Part shown: one piece after another, positions 40,723-50,662 of the stretch | How the letters are laid out: each line of letters begins with the position of its first letter | Numbering within the stretch: position 1 is the stretch's first letter | Source of the DNA: SIG653 sp045578045 | GTDB lineage: Bacteria; Bacillota; Clostridia; Oscillospirales; CAG-382 | Direction of reading: 5' to 3' | Assembly (NCBI GenBank): GCA_045578045.1 | Contig: JAZNJM010000041.1 | Span: forward strand, 1 to 58,544 | Length of the DNA: 58,544 nt | Program-made: the position numbers and the translations under genes | Notes under the pieces: model-generated | The model's database searches: none | What the model was told of the DNA's origin: nothing | The model's input: only the letters and a program-made list of their open reading frames with translations

Positions 40723-43362
40723 ATGAATAATTTGCTTGATAAAAAATATGATCCAAAAAACGTTGAAGACCGTCTTTATAATTTTTGGTCTGAAAACGGA
40801 TATTTTACCCCTGAAATTGATAAATCGAAAAAACCATTTTCCATCGTTATTCCACCACCAAACGTAACAGGTCAGCTTCATATGGGACACGCTCTTGACG
40901 AAACTCTTCAAGACATTCTCATTCGTACAAAGCGTATGCAAGGATATTGTACGCTTTGGGTTCCCGGAACAGACCACGCAGGAATTGCAACTCAAATTAA
41001 GGTTGAAGAACAGCTTCGCAAAAATGAAGGACTTTCAAGACACGATCTTGGAAGAGAAAAATTTCTTGAACGCGTTTGGGATTGGAAAAAAATGTATGGA
41101 AGCCGCATTATCAACCAGTTAAAAAAATTAGGTTCATCTTGCGACTGGACGAGAGAACGTTTTACTATGGACGAAACGTGTTCTGCTGCTGTTAGAAAAA
41201 TATTCGTTTCTCTTTATAACAAAGGTCAGATTTATCGTGGATACAGAATTATAAACTGGTGTCCTAATTGTAACACTGCTCTTTCTGATACGGAAGTTGA
41301 ACACAAAGATACAGCGGGTAATTTTTATCACATTAAATATCCTATAAAGGATAGCGATGAAATGCTTGAAATAGCAACAACCCGTCCTGAAACAATGCTT
41401 GGAGATACGGGTATTGCTGTTAACCCCAACGATGAAAGATACACAAAATATATTGGAAAAACGGCTATTCTTCCTTTGATGAACCGTGAAATTCCCATAG
41501 TTGCAGACGAATATGTTGATAAGGATTTTGGAACGGGATGCGTTAAAATGACTCCTTGCCACGATCCTAACGACTATCAGGTTGCCCTCAGACACAACCT
41601 CGAAATGATAGTAGTTCTTGACGGAAACGCCAAAATCAACGAAAACGGTGGAAAATATCAAGGAATGGACCGCTTTGAAGCAAGAAAAGCAATTATTGAA
41701 GACCTTGACGCTCTTGGACTTCTTGTTAAAATTGAACCTCATTCCCACGCTGTTGCCCATTGTTACAGATGTGGAACGATTGTTGAACCAATTTCTTCAA
41801 GACAATGGTTCGTTAAAATGGAAGAACTTGCAAAACCTGCTATTGAAGCGGTTAAAAAAGGTGATATTAAATTTGTTCCTGAACGTTTCTCCAAAAACTA
41901 TCTTAACTGGATGGAAAATATCCTTGACTGGTGTATTTCACGTCAGCTTTGGTGGGGACATAGAATTCCTGCTTTCTATTGTGAAGACTGCGGAAAAATG
42001 ACGGTTGCTGAAGAAGACGTTACTGTTTGTCCTGAATGTGGGAGTAAAAACATTGTTCAAGATGAAGACGTGCTTGATACTTGGTTCTCTTCAGCTCTCT
42101 GGCCAATGTCAACTCTTGGTTGGCCAAATCAAACGGAAGACCTTGATTATTTCTACCCCACAAGCGTTCTCGTTACGGGTTATGATATAATTACTTTCTG
42201 GGTTTCTAAAATGATTTTCCAAGGACTTGAAGGAATGAAAGAAAAGCCTTTCAGCGATGTTCTTATTCACGGTCTTGTTAGAGATTCTCAGGGAAGAAAA
42301 ATGAGTAAATCTCTTGGAAATGGAATTGATCCCCTTGAAATTATTGATAAATATGGTGCAGATGCTCTCAGATTTACTCTTGCAACAGGAAACAGCCCCG
42401 GAAACGATATGCGTTTTTACGAAGAAAGAGTTGAGGCTTCACGTAATTTCTGCAACAAGATATGGAATGCTGCAAGATTCGTTCTTATGAATCTGGAAGA
42501 AGGACTTTCATTCACAAACGACTTATCAAGTCTTTCTCTTGAAAAAGAAGATAAATGGATTCTTTCAAAATACAACACTCTCGTTAAAGAAGTTAATGAA
42601 AACATAGACAAATACGAGCTTGGCGTTGCTGTTTCTAAACTTTATGACTTCATTTGGGACGTATTCTGCGATTGGTATATTGAGCTTGTTAAACCAAGAC
42701 TCAACGCAAAAGGCACAGAAAGCTACACAGTTGCTTGTAACGTTCTCGTTTACGTTCTTTCAAACACAATGAAGCTTCTCCACCCATTCACTCCGTTTAT
42801 AACGGAAGAAATTTGGCAAAAGCTCCCTCACGAAGGAGAAAGCATTATGATTTCCTCCTTCCCCGTTTTTGAAGAACAGCTATGCTTTGAATCTGATGAA
42901 GAAAACGTTCAATATGCAATAGATGCTATTAAGGCTATTAGAAACAGACGTTCAGAAATGAACGTTCCCCCCTCAAAGAAATCTGCCCTTTATATTAACA
43001 CAGAATTTAAAGAACTTTTCGCAAACGCTTCTGTTTGGTTTGAAAAACTCGCTTCTGCTTCAGCAGTTGAGATTATTGAATCTGAACCTTCCGATGCAGA
43101 CGAATGTGTTCAAATTGTAACAAGCGGAGCAACGGTTTATATAAGAACAAAAGAAATGGTTGATATTGAGGGTGAACGTAAACGCCTTGCAAAAGAGCTT
43201 GAAACTGCGGAAAAAGAACTTGAAAGAGCAAACTCTAAACTTTCAAACACAGATTTCGTTGCAAAAGCTCCCGCAAAGGTTATTGATGCAGAAAGAGAAA
43301 AAGTTAAAAAGTATGAGGCGTTGAAACAAAGTCTTTCCGCCGCGCTTGAAAAACTTGTATAA
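40723..43362 (+). CDS. valS: Valyl-tRNA synthetase
   Basis: Charges tRNA-Val and edits mischarged threonine. The 879-residue class I enzyme has PPPNVTGQLHMGHAL (HIGH), the editing domain CP1 (TTRPETMLGDTGIAVNP, CHDPNDYQ), MSKSLGNGIDP (KMSKS), the anticodon-binding domain and a C-terminal coiled coil (GERKRLAKELETAEKELERANSK). GGAGAA lies upstream. No T-box leader is visible in the 21-base gap. Confidence 0.97.
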   Translation: MNNLLDKKYDPKNVEDRLYNFWSENGYFTPEIDKSKKPFSIVIPPPNVTGQLHMGHALDETLQDILIRTKRMQGYCTLWVPGTDHAGIATQIKVEEQLRKNEGLSRHDLGREKFLERVWDWKKMYGSRIINQLKKLGSSCDWTRERFTMDETCSAAVRKIFVSLYNKGQIYRGYRIINWCPNCNTALSDTEVEHKDTAGNFYHIKYPIKDSDEMLEIATTRPETMLGDTGIAVNPNDERYTKYIGKTAILPLMNREIPIVADEYVDKDFGTGCVKMTPCHDPNDYQVALRHNLEMIVVLDGNAKINENGGKYQGMDRFEARKAIIEDLDALGLLVKIEPHSHAVAHCYRCGTIVEPISSRQWFVKMEELAKPAIEAVKKGDIKFVPERFSKNYLNWMENILDWCISRQLWWGHRIPAFYCEDCGKMTVAEEDVTVCPECGSKNIVQDEDVLDTWFSSALWPMSTLGWPNQTEDLDYFYPTSVLVTGYDIITFWVSKMIFQGLEGMKEKPFSDVLIHGLVRDSQGRKMSKSLGNGIDPLEIIDKYGADALRFTLATGNSPGNDMRFYEERVEASRNFCNKIWNAARFVLMNLEEGLSFTNDLSSLSLEKEDKWILSKYNTLVKEVNENIDKYELGVAVSKLYDFIWDVFCDWYIELVKPRLNAKGTESYTVACNVLVYVLSNTMKLLHPFTPFITEEIWQKLPHEGESIMISSFPVFEEQLCFESDEENVQYAIDAIKAIRNRRSEMNVPPSKKSALYINTEFKELFANASVWFEKLASASAVEIIESEPSDADECVQIVTSGATVYIRTKEMVDIEGERKRLAKELETAEKELERANSKLSNTDFVAKAPAKVIDAEREKVKKYEALKQSLSAALEKLV

Positions 43363-43366
43363 TTTT

Positions 43367-44554
43367 ATGAATAATTCAAAGGAAAATAAAAAGGTTCTTT
43401 TATTAAAATACGGTGAGGTTGTTATGAAAGGTCTCAACAGAGGCTATTTTGAAAGCCTTATCGTAAAAAGAGCAAAAGAAATGCTAAAAAAGGCTGAGGG
43501 AAACTTCAGCCTTGAATATGCACAGTCAACTCTCTACGTTAGCGGAGATGAAGACGCTGATATGGACGAAGCATTTTCAATCTTAAAAAAACTTTTTGGA
43601 ATTGCAACGATTTGCGTTGGATATCAGTGCGAAAAAAATATGGATTCCATAAAAGAATGTGTTAAACAAAACGCTAAAAAACTTGTTGGAAACGCTAAAA
43701 CTTTTAAATGTGAATCTAAGAGAAGCGATAAATCCTTCCCTCTTAAATCGCCTCAAATTAGCGCAGAAATCGGAGGCGTTATTCTTGATGCTATACATTC
43801 TTTGAGAGTTGACGTTAAAAAACCAGATATAACGCTTTTTGTTGAAGTTCGCGAAAAATTTGCATACGTTCATAATGGCGGAGAAAAAGGTCTCGGAGGA
43901 ATGCCATCGGGAAGTGCTGGAAAAGGTCTTCTTCTTCTTTCAGGCGGAATTGACAGCCCCGTTGCAGGATATATGATGTCCAAAAGAGGAATCTCTGTTG
44001 ACTGTGTATATTTTGAGAGTCCACCTTATACAAGCGATAATGCAAAACAAAAGGTCGTTGACCTTGCTTCAAAACTTGCAGAATATAACGGAAAGTTATT
44101 TTTAAACTGTATATCCGTTACAGAAATACAAGAAGAGCTTATGAATAAATGCGATAATAAGCTATTCACGGTACTTCTCAGAAGATTTATGATGCGTCTT
44201 GCTTTGAAAAATGCGTTGCGAATTGGAGCACAGCTTTTAATTACGGGAGAAAGCATCGGACAAGTTGCAAGTCAAACTGTTCCCGCAATGGCGGTTACAG
44301 ATGCTATTGCAACAATCCCCGTTATTCGCCCCCTTGCAGGACTTGACAAAGAAGAAATTGTTCAGATTTCAAGAGCAATAGAAACCTTTGATATCAGCAT
44401 TTTACCATATGACGACTGTTGTACGGTATTCACCCCTAAGCATCCAAACACACGTCCAACACTTGAAGGCGTTATTGCCGAAGAAAATAAATTAGATGTT
44501 GACGGTCTTGTTGAACGTGCATTTTCAACTCGATACGTTATAGAGATAAAATAA
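43367..44554 (+). CDS. thiI: tRNA 4-thiouridine / thiamine sulfurtransferase ThiI
   Basis: Adenylates U8 of tRNA for 4-thiouridine formation and can pass sulfur for thiamine. About 395 residues: N-terminal ferredoxin-like part (LLLKYGEVVMKGLNRGYFE), THUMP domain, and PP-loop domain with LLLSGGIDSPVAGYMM. The C-terminal rhodanese domain of the E. coli form is missing, as usual in Firmicutes; DDCCTVFTPKHP carries cysteines. The ATG at 43367 is chosen because it begins just before the conserved motif. No clear Shine-Dalgarno; valS ends 4 bases upstream. No IscS/NifZ-type gene is adjacent. Confidence 0.94.
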   Translation: MNNSKENKKVLLLKYGEVVMKGLNRGYFESLIVKRAKEMLKKAEGNFSLEYAQSTLYVSGDEDADMDEAFSILKKLFGIATICVGYQCEKNMDSIKECVKQNAKKLVGNAKTFKCESKRSDKSFPLKSPQISAEIGGVILDAIHSLRVDVKKPDITLFVEVREKFAYVHNGGEKGLGGMPSGSAGKGLLLLSGGIDSPVAGYMMSKRGISVDCVYFESPPYTSDNAKQKVVDLASKLAEYNGKLFLNCISVTEIQEELMNKCDNKLFTVLLRRFMMRLALKNALRIGAQLLITGESIGQVASQTVPAMAVTDAIATIPVIRPLAGLDKEEIVQISRAIETFDISILPYDDCCTVFTPKHPNTRPTLEGVIAEENKLDVDGLVERAFSTRYVIEIK

Positions 44555-46992
44555 TGAAAACTATTAATTTTTTAGGGAAAAACAAAATAATAACTTGCAT
44601 ATGCTTTGCTTTGACTATAGCATTTGTATTTTCAACCGTTAATTTTACCGTTGTTAACGCTTCTGCTCTTTCATCATACGACCTCAGAGATTCAAATTCA
44701 ATTACGTCTGTTAAAAATCAAGGGAACGCAAACACTTGCTGGTCATTTGCGGCAATTGGAGCAATTGAGTCTTCTTTGATAGTTGGAGGATACGCCGACA
44801 GCTCTATAGACCTTTCTGAAACTCATCTCGGTTGGTTTTCCATCAATACGGAAATTTCAAACGAAAACGACCTCACCTACGGAGATGGAATTACATCATC
44901 TAATCCATTTCAATATGGTGGAAATGATTTATATGTTATATGGTCAATAGCTCGTGGGTTTGGCTTAGAGCTTGAAGAATTTGTTGAATATGACGTTAAT
45001 CATATTGATTCAATAAAAGTCAGAGAAAACGAAAGATACGTTTCTGAATTTAAGGTTACAGAGGTCAATATTTTTCAAAAGAACGAATTTGACGGCATAA
45101 AAAAAGCAATTGTAGAAAACGGAGCTTTAATGGCTTCATATTTTGATTCTACAGATTACTACAACAAAGGTAATGACGGATATTCCTTTTTTGAAAACAC
45201 GAATGAAGTATCTAACCACGCAATTTTAATTGTTGGTTGGGATGATAATTATTCAAAAGAAAATTTCGGCTCAGTTAAACCATCTGAAAACGGAGCTTGG
45301 CTTTGCCGAAACTCAAGAGGAGAATCGTGGGGCGACAACGGATATTTCTGGTTGTCTTATGAAACTCTATCTCTTAAAAGAATAGTTTCCTTTAAAGCAG
45401 AGCCTTCTGAGGAAGATATATACCAAATATATCAATATGATGGATATGGATTCTCAAAAGCCTTAAGCATTGATGATTCAGGTGTTGTTTACACATCAAA
45501 TATTTTTGATTCAACGGAAAGCGGTATTCTTGAAAAAATTGCATTTTACACAACAGAACACAATCTCGACCACGAAATATCAGTTTATCAGTTGAAAGAT
45601 GGGTATTCATCTCCAACAGATGGAATTTTGCTTTCAAGGTTTAATAAATATACTTCATATTCGGGATATTATCTTGTTGACCTCCCCTCCGCTGTTGAGA
45701 TTAAAGAAGGTTTATCTTTCTCCATCGTAATAAAAATAAGCGGTTCGGGTAGAATTAAATTCTATTCAGAGGGTGTTAACGACAGAGCTTCAGTTCAAGG
45801 AAAAAGCTATGCTTCCCCCGATGGAGAATATTGGATGGATACGGTTTCAAGCGGATTTGGTAATCTTTGTATAAAGGCTTGGGTTAATCCAACAGTTTAT
45901 GAAGGACCTGATACCGAATATCTTTTCCAAATGATGTCCCCTATTTCAGAGGAATATTATGAAGACGAAGTTTTATCAATTCTTGTTGATAAAGCAAAAG
46001 ACATAATTTCAAATGGCGGGACTGAACGCGAAGTTCTTAACAATTATCTCAGACTCGCTTGCTTATATGAAAAATACTATGGATACGTTTCAATTGAAAA
46101 CGAAGAACAATTTTTAACTTTTTCCAATCTCGTTAATTCGGGAAATGATTTCACCGATACTGTTGTAGTTCTTGAAAACGACCTTGATTTCAGCGGTATT
46201 AATTACCTTATTCCATCGGGCTTTAACGGAACGTTTAACGGAAAGTTCAACACAATTTCAGGGATTGAACATTCTGGAGATTATGGTTCCGGTGCTTTTG
46301 GAAATCTTCATTCAAAAAGCGTTTTGAAAAATATTGTTATTAAAAATTGTTCATTTTCTTCCAACGTATACACAGGAGGAATTTCTTTCTGGAACGAAGG
46401 AATTATTCTTGATTGTTCCGTTGAAGCAAACGTTTTTTCAGAAAGAAATTATTCAGGCTTGGCAGTTGGATTAAATAAAGGTAAAATTCAGTTTTGTGCG
46501 GTAAAAAACAGCTCCGAAAACTCAAATGAAGAAAAAATTGTTTATGAAAATTACGGTTTAATAAGTGATTGTCTCGTTGAAGGAGCTTCTATATCAAGCA
46601 AAGTTACCCCTCCTATTAATTGTTATGAGGCTTATTTAAACAATGATTCTCTTATGATTAAAGGAACAAAAGTTCAAATCCAAAGTGCGAAAAGTTTTAT
46701 TCGTTTAAATGAAGATGATAAAGATTTATCAAAAGGAATTGTATATACAGGATTAAACCTTTTGTCAGGCTCCAAACATATAGTTGCTGTTATTATTGGA
46801 GACGTTAATTCAGATGGAATACTTTCATCTTCCGATTATCTTAGAATAAAAAGTCATTTATTGGAAACCATAGCTTTAGATGAATATCAGCTTGAAGCTG
46901 CTGATACAAACAGAGATGGCGTTATTGGTTCAACCGATTATTTGCTTATAAAATCTCATTTTTTGAACTTGATAAATATGTATGGAGCATAA
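44554..46992 (+). CDS. Secreted papain-like (C1) cysteine protease with dockerin
   Basis: An 812-residue exported protein. A signal peptide covers about 1-37 (ending VNASA). The C1A protease follows with no propeptide: oxyanion Q56 and nucleophile C62 (NQGNANTCWSFAA), H222 (NHAILIVGWDD) and N253 (RNSRGESWG). A beta-rich lectin-like domain covers about 280-450. GLUG-like repeats lie at about 555-660 (FNGTFNGKFNTISGIEHSG). The last 65 residues are a type I dockerin with two Ca-binding repeats, GDVNSDGILSSSDYLRIKSH and ADTNRDGVIGSTDYLLIKSH. It would bind a cohesin on a scaffoldin. It starts by TAATG overlap with thiI, an odd neighbour. Confidence 0.9.
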   Translation: MKTINFLGKNKIITCICFALTIAFVFSTVNFTVVNASALSSYDLRDSNSITSVKNQGNANTCWSFAAIGAIESSLIVGGYADSSIDLSETHLGWFSINTEISNENDLTYGDGITSSNPFQYGGNDLYVIWSIARGFGLELEEFVEYDVNHIDSIKVRENERYVSEFKVTEVNIFQKNEFDGIKKAIVENGALMASYFDSTDYYNKGNDGYSFFENTNEVSNHAILIVGWDDNYSKENFGSVKPSENGAWLCRNSRGESWGDNGYFWLSYETLSLKRIVSFKAEPSEEDIYQIYQYDGYGFSKALSIDDSGVVYTSNIFDSTESGILEKIAFYTTEHNLDHEISVYQLKDGYSSPTDGILLSRFNKYTSYSGYYLVDLPSAVEIKEGLSFSIVIKISGSGRIKFYSEGVNDRASVQGKSYASPDGEYWMDTVSSGFGNLCIKAWVNPTVYEGPDTEYLFQMMSPISEEYYEDEVLSILVDKAKDIISNGGTEREVLNNYLRLACLYEKYYGYVSIENEEQFLTFSNLVNSGNDFTDTVVVLENDLDFSGINYLIPSGFNGTFNGKFNTISGIEHSGDYGSGAFGNLHSKSVLKNIVIKNCSFSSNVYTGGISFWNEGIILDCSVEANVFSERNYSGLAVGLNKGKIQFCAVKNSSENSNEEKIVYENYGLISDCLVEGASISSKVTPPINCYEAYLNNDSLMIKGTKVQIQSAKSFIRLNEDDKDLSKGIVYTGLNLLSGSKHIVAVIIGDVNSDGILSSSDYLRIKSHLLETIALDEYQLEAADTNRDGVIGSTDYLLIKSHFLNLINMYGA

Positions 46993-46995
46993 TAA

Positions 46996-48252
46996 ATGAA
47001 TTTAGCTGAAATTGTCAGACCAAAAGATTTTTCTCAAATGGCAGGACAAAAACATCTGCTTGGAGAAAACGCTCCTTTAATGAAAATAATAAATAGCGGT
47101 CATCTTCCATCTCTTATTTTTTACGGACCTCCAGGTGTTGGAAAGACAACCGCGGCAGATATTATTGCTTCTAAAACGGGTAAAACCTTTAGAAAACTTA
47201 ATGCAACCGTTTCATCGCTTTCAGATTTAAAAGCAATACTTGCTGAAACAGATTCCGTTTATACGGGTGGTGAAATATTGCTTTATATTGATGAAATTCA
47301 ATATTTCAACAAGAAACAACAGCAGTCATTGCTTGAATACGTTGAAGACGGAAGAGTTACGCTTATATGTTCAACAACGGAAAATCCATATTTTTATATT
47401 TATCCGGCTCTCGTTTCTCGTTCTGCCGTGTTTGAATTTAAAACGGTTGAAGCAGAAGAAATTAAACTTTTTTTAAAAACAGCACTCGACAAATTCAACA
47501 GTGCGGGAGAACGAAATATAACCGCCTCAGAAAAGGCTTTGAATATTGTTTCAAATGCTGTTGGAGGAGACGTTAGAAAAGCTGTCAATATGCTTGAAAA
47601 CCTTTGTTACGTTGTTTCGGAAGGCGAAATTACAGAGGAAGTTGCAAGAAATTTCTTAAAAAATGCAGGTCAGAGGTTTGACAAAAGCGGAGACGAATAT
47701 TATAATTCACTTTCAGCTCTCCAAAAATCCATAAGAGGCTCTGATGAAAATGCAGCTATATTTTATCTTGCGAAAATTCTCGAAAACGGTGGTTTACTTT
47801 CTGCGTGTAGACGGCTTCTCGTTATCGCAAGTGAAGATATTGGACTTGCCTATCCTCTTGCGGCAGTTGTAACAAAATCTTGCGTTGATTCTGCATTACA
47901 ATTAGGAATGCCCGAAGCAAGAATCCCTTTGGCAGAGGCGTGTATTCTACTTGCAACAGCTCCAAAATCAAATTCTGCATATATGGCGTATGACCGCGCG
48001 TCAGAAGACGTTAAAGCAGGAAAGGGTGTTATTTTTCCAAGATGCTTGCAAAATGTTCACGCAGACAGCTATGGAGAGGTTGGCGGTCAAGGATACATAT
48101 ATCCCCACGATTATCCCGATGCATACGTTGAACAGCAATATCTTCCTGATGATTTAAAAAACAGAAAATATTATTCATACGGTTTAAACAAAAACGAACA
48201 AGCTGCAAAGGCATATCGTGATAAAATAATAGAAAAACATAAGAAAAAATAG
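46996..48252 (+). CDS. rarA: Replication-associated AAA+ ATPase RarA/MgsA
   Basis: A clamp-loader-like AAA+ protein acting at stalled forks. The 418 residues include ARPKDFSQMAGQKHLLG-like N-terminus, Walker A FYGPPGVGKTT, Walker B LLYIDEIQYFNKKQQQ, sensor segments CSTTENPYFYI and GGDVRKAVNMLEN, and the tetramerisation tail (IASEDIGLAYP, MPEARIPLAEACI, YPHDYPDAYVEQQYLP). It starts 3 bases after the protease stop and so may depend on that transcript. Confidence 0.94.
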   Translation: MNLAEIVRPKDFSQMAGQKHLLGENAPLMKIINSGHLPSLIFYGPPGVGKTTAADIIASKTGKTFRKLNATVSSLSDLKAILAETDSVYTGGEILLYIDEIQYFNKKQQQSLLEYVEDGRVTLICSTTENPYFYIYPALVSRSAVFEFKTVEAEEIKLFLKTALDKFNSAGERNITASEKALNIVSNAVGGDVRKAVNMLENLCYVVSEGEITEEVARNFLKNAGQRFDKSGDEYYNSLSALQKSIRGSDENAAIFYLAKILENGGLLSACRRLLVIASEDIGLAYPLAAVVTKSCVDSALQLGMPEARIPLAEACILLATAPKSNSAYMAYDRASEDVKAGKGVIFPRCLQNVHADSYGEVGGQGYIYPHDYPDAYVEQQYLPDDLKNRKYYSYGLNKNEQAAKAYRDKIIEKHKKK

Positions 48253-48277
48253 CTGAATATTATAACATTATGAAAGG

Positions 48278-48293
48278 TTACAGTACGCTGTAA
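48278..48293 (+). other. Small hairpin before the deoB ribosome site
   Basis: TTACAG/CTGTAA with a TACG loop lies 4 bases before the GGTGAG ribosome site of deoB. There is no T-run. It could modulate deoB translation or be chance. Confidence 0.35.
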
Positions 48294-48305
48294 TATGGTG
48301 AGCTT

Positions 48306-49460
48306 ATGAGAATATTTTTAACAGTTCTTGACAGCCTTGGAATTGGCGCACTTCCAGACGCTGATTTATATGGAGACAGCGGTTCTGATACTTTAAATTC
48401 AATTTGTAAATCTGATTTTTTTAACGCACCGAATCTTGCGAAAATGGGCATTTTCAACATAGAGGGAACACCTTCAAAAAAAGTTGAAGCTCCAACCGCC
48501 GCTTATTGTCGTTTTAAAGAAGCGTCCGCAGGAAAAGATACTGTTACAGGTCATTGGGAAATGTGTCAGATAGTTTCGGAAAAACCTTTTCCAACTTATC
48601 CAAACGGTTTCCCGAAAGAAGTAATTGAAAAATTTGAAGCGTTAACGGGTAAGAAAACTATATGTAATCTCCCATATTCAGGAACCGAGGTTATTAAAGA
48701 TTATGGAGAAGAGAGCATAAGAGACGGAAAGCTCATTGTTTATACTTCCGCAGACAGCGTTTTCCAAATTGCAGCTCACGAGGATTACGTTCCCGTTGAG
48801 GAATTATATAAATACTGTCAGATTGCAAGAGATATGCTTGTTGGAGAACACGCAGTCGGAAGAGTTATTGCACGTCCTTTTAACGGAGCTGTTGGTGAGT
48901 TTAAAAGAACTGCAAACAGACACGATTATGCGTTAAAGCCCCCTATCAGCACTCTTGAAGTTTTGAAAAACGCTGGAAAAGACGTTATATCCATAGGAAA
49001 AATTAAAGATATTTTCGCTGAAGTCGGAATAACAAAATCATATCCAGGTGCAACAAACCCTGTTGCGTTGGAATCCCTTGACAAAGTTCTTGATATGAGC
49101 TTTGACGGTTTATGCTTTACTAATCTCGTTGATTTTGACGCTGTTTTCGGTCATAGAAATAATATTGACGGATACGCAAAAGCGGTATCAGAATTTGACG
49201 TTTTTCTTGGTAACGCCCTTTCAAAACTTAAAGACGATGATGTTTTTATCCTTACGAGCGACCACGGATGTGATCCCGCAACCCCATCTACAGACCATTC
49301 AAGAGAATATACCTTCGGTCTTTTCTATGGAAAAAATATTTTGCCCATAGACTTGGGAACATCAGATTCTTTTGCTGATATAGGAAAAACAATATGCGAC
49401 CTTTTAGGCGTTGAAAATTCTCTTTCAGGAAAATCATTTCTTCCACTTATTAAGAAATGA
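48306..49460 (+). CDS. deoB: Phosphopentomutase
   Basis: Moves phosphate between C1 and C5 of (deoxy)ribose in nucleoside breakdown, using two Mn ions. The 384-residue alkaline-phosphatase-fold protein has LDSLGIGALPDADLYGDSGSDTL with the first metal site, KDTVTGHWEM with the phosphothreonine, DAVFGHRNN and TSDHGCDPATPSTDHSRE. No nucleoside phosphorylase or deoC is adjacent. It converges with the minus-strand DUF4363 gene. Confidence 0.95.
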   Translation: MRIFLTVLDSLGIGALPDADLYGDSGSDTLNSICKSDFFNAPNLAKMGIFNIEGTPSKKVEAPTAAYCRFKEASAGKDTVTGHWEMCQIVSEKPFPTYPNGFPKEVIEKFEALTGKKTICNLPYSGTEVIKDYGEESIRDGKLIVYTSADSVFQIAAHEDYVPVEELYKYCQIARDMLVGEHAVGRVIARPFNGAVGEFKRTANRHDYALKPPISTLEVLKNAGKDVISIGKIKDIFAEVGITKSYPGATNPVALESLDKVLDMSFDGLCFTNLVDFDAVFGHRNNIDGYAKAVSEFDVFLGNALSKLKDDDVFILTSDHGCDPATPSTDHSREYTFGLFYGKNILPIDLGTSDSFADIGKTICDLLGVENSLSGKSFLPLIKK

Positions 49461-49468
49461 TATTTTTC

Positions 49469-49798
49469 TCAATATTGCGGAAGATCTTTTATTCTTTCTT
49501 TGGTTCTCAAAAGATACGCTTTATATAAATCCATATTCCCGCTTTCGTATAAACTTTTAGCAGTTTTTATATCAAGGGTTATTTTTTCAAGTTCTTTTTG
49601 ATTTACAAAATAATTCAATATTTTTTCTTCTTTATTCCAAACGTCTATAATATAAACAATATCGGAAACGTTTTTTATATTCTTTTCATCCACAATATAC
49701 GAAAGCCTTTCAGAAGCATTATTAACGTAAAGCTCTTCTGCTGCAACAAAAGAAATCAACAATATAAAAACAAAAATCATTATAATAAATCCACGCAT
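49469..49798 (-). CDS. DUF4363-like small membrane-anchored protein
   Basis: A 109-residue protein with an N-terminal membrane segment or uncleaved signal (about 3-21) followed by a helical extracellular part. Residues such as IDVWNKEEKILNYFVNQKELEKI match the DUF4363 family that is usually encoded after DUF421 genes in spore-forming Clostridia. It follows the DUF421 gene by 15 bases. Function is unknown. Confidence 0.75.
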   Translation of the reverse strand: MRGFIIMIFVFILLISFVAAEELYVNNASERLSYIVDEKNIKNVSDIVYIIDVWNKEEKILNYFVNQKELEKITLDIKTAKSLYESGNMDLYKAYLLRTKERIKDLPQY

Positions 49799-49813
49799 TA
49801 TTCCACCATATAA

Positions 49814-50518
49814 TTATAGTTTTTTCAGTTTAATTATTTCGTTGTCGGAATCGTCAATTATATAATACCATATCTTGTTTTTATCAACAATTCCTTTACT
49901 TTTAATTCGTTCCTTTAACCAAAATTCGTCTTTTCCGTAGGCTTCAAGAGCATTTTTATCTATATAGCCGTCAACTATAATACAATGACCTACTCCGTTT
50001 TCAATAACGTTTATATTTATGTCGCTTGGGGTTAGATTGTTGCTTTTTCTTTTGGGAAGGACACTTAATTTTCCATTTTGTTCAAGGATAACGTATTGAA
50101 TATCAGATATATCTTTATATCCATTTTGTCTTATTTCACAGAATATTTCATCTATACTAACCCTTGTTTTTAAAAGATTTTTTTCCAAAATCCTCCCCTT
50201 TTCCACAAGAACAACGGGTGAGCTGTCAAAAAAACGTCTCAATCTAACGTTTTTTTTGCAGATAAACGAAATAAAAACTTCAAGAAAAATAACGGTTATT
50301 AAAGGAACGTAACAAAACAAAACGGGAATATCTTTTGATGTTATAGGTAATACCGCAAGCTCAGAAATCATAACAGCGGTTACAAATTCAGAAAGCTGAA
50401 GCTCTCCAACTTGCCTTTTTCCCGATACTCTCATCAATAACATCAAAGTTATATAGAATATGATAGTTCTTTCAACCAACGTAAACATAATTCGACACTT
50501 TCTATTATTAAAAGTCAT
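49814..50518 (-). CDS. DUF421 (YetF-like) membrane protein
   Basis: A 234-residue protein with about three N-terminal membrane segments and a cytosolic two-part DUF421 domain. Hallmarks: LMLLMRVSGKRQVGELQLSEFVTAVMISELAVLPI, RLRRFFDSSPVVLVEKGRI and a C-terminal repeat of the domain. In Bacillus such proteins occur in spores and their membranes. Start choice is uncertain: the ATG at 50518 lacks a ribosome site and the ATG at 50488 (MFTLVERTI) would fit the family equally well. Divergent from rlmB. Confidence 0.85.
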   Translation of the reverse strand: MTFNNRKCRIMFTLVERTIIFYITLMLLMRVSGKRQVGELQLSEFVTAVMISELAVLPITSKDIPVLFCYVPLITVIFLEVFISFICKKNVRLRRFFDSSPVVLVEKGRILEKNLLKTRVSIDEIFCEIRQNGYKDISDIQYVILEQNGKLSVLPKRKSNNLTPSDININVIENGVGHCIIVDGYIDKNALEAYGKDEFWLKERIKSKGIVDKNKIWYYIIDDSDNEIIKLKKL

Positions 50519-50575
50519 TTTTATATATTATTCTCTCGATTTTTTAAAAATATAACTTGTTTTTAGTATTTTATG

Positions 50576-50604
50576 ATGACAAACGAAAATTTATATGTTA
50601 TAAT
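50576..50604 (+). promoter_or_regulatory. Promoter for rlmB
   Basis: ATGACA (50576-50581) and TATAAT (50599-50604), spaced by 17 bases and with an extended -10 (TG-T), lie about 60 bases before the rlmB ATG in the divergent gap. Confidence 0.75.
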
Positions 50605-50662
50605 CGTCTCATAAACCAAACTTCGATTTTTTTAAACACTATTTGTATAATAAAGGATTTAT

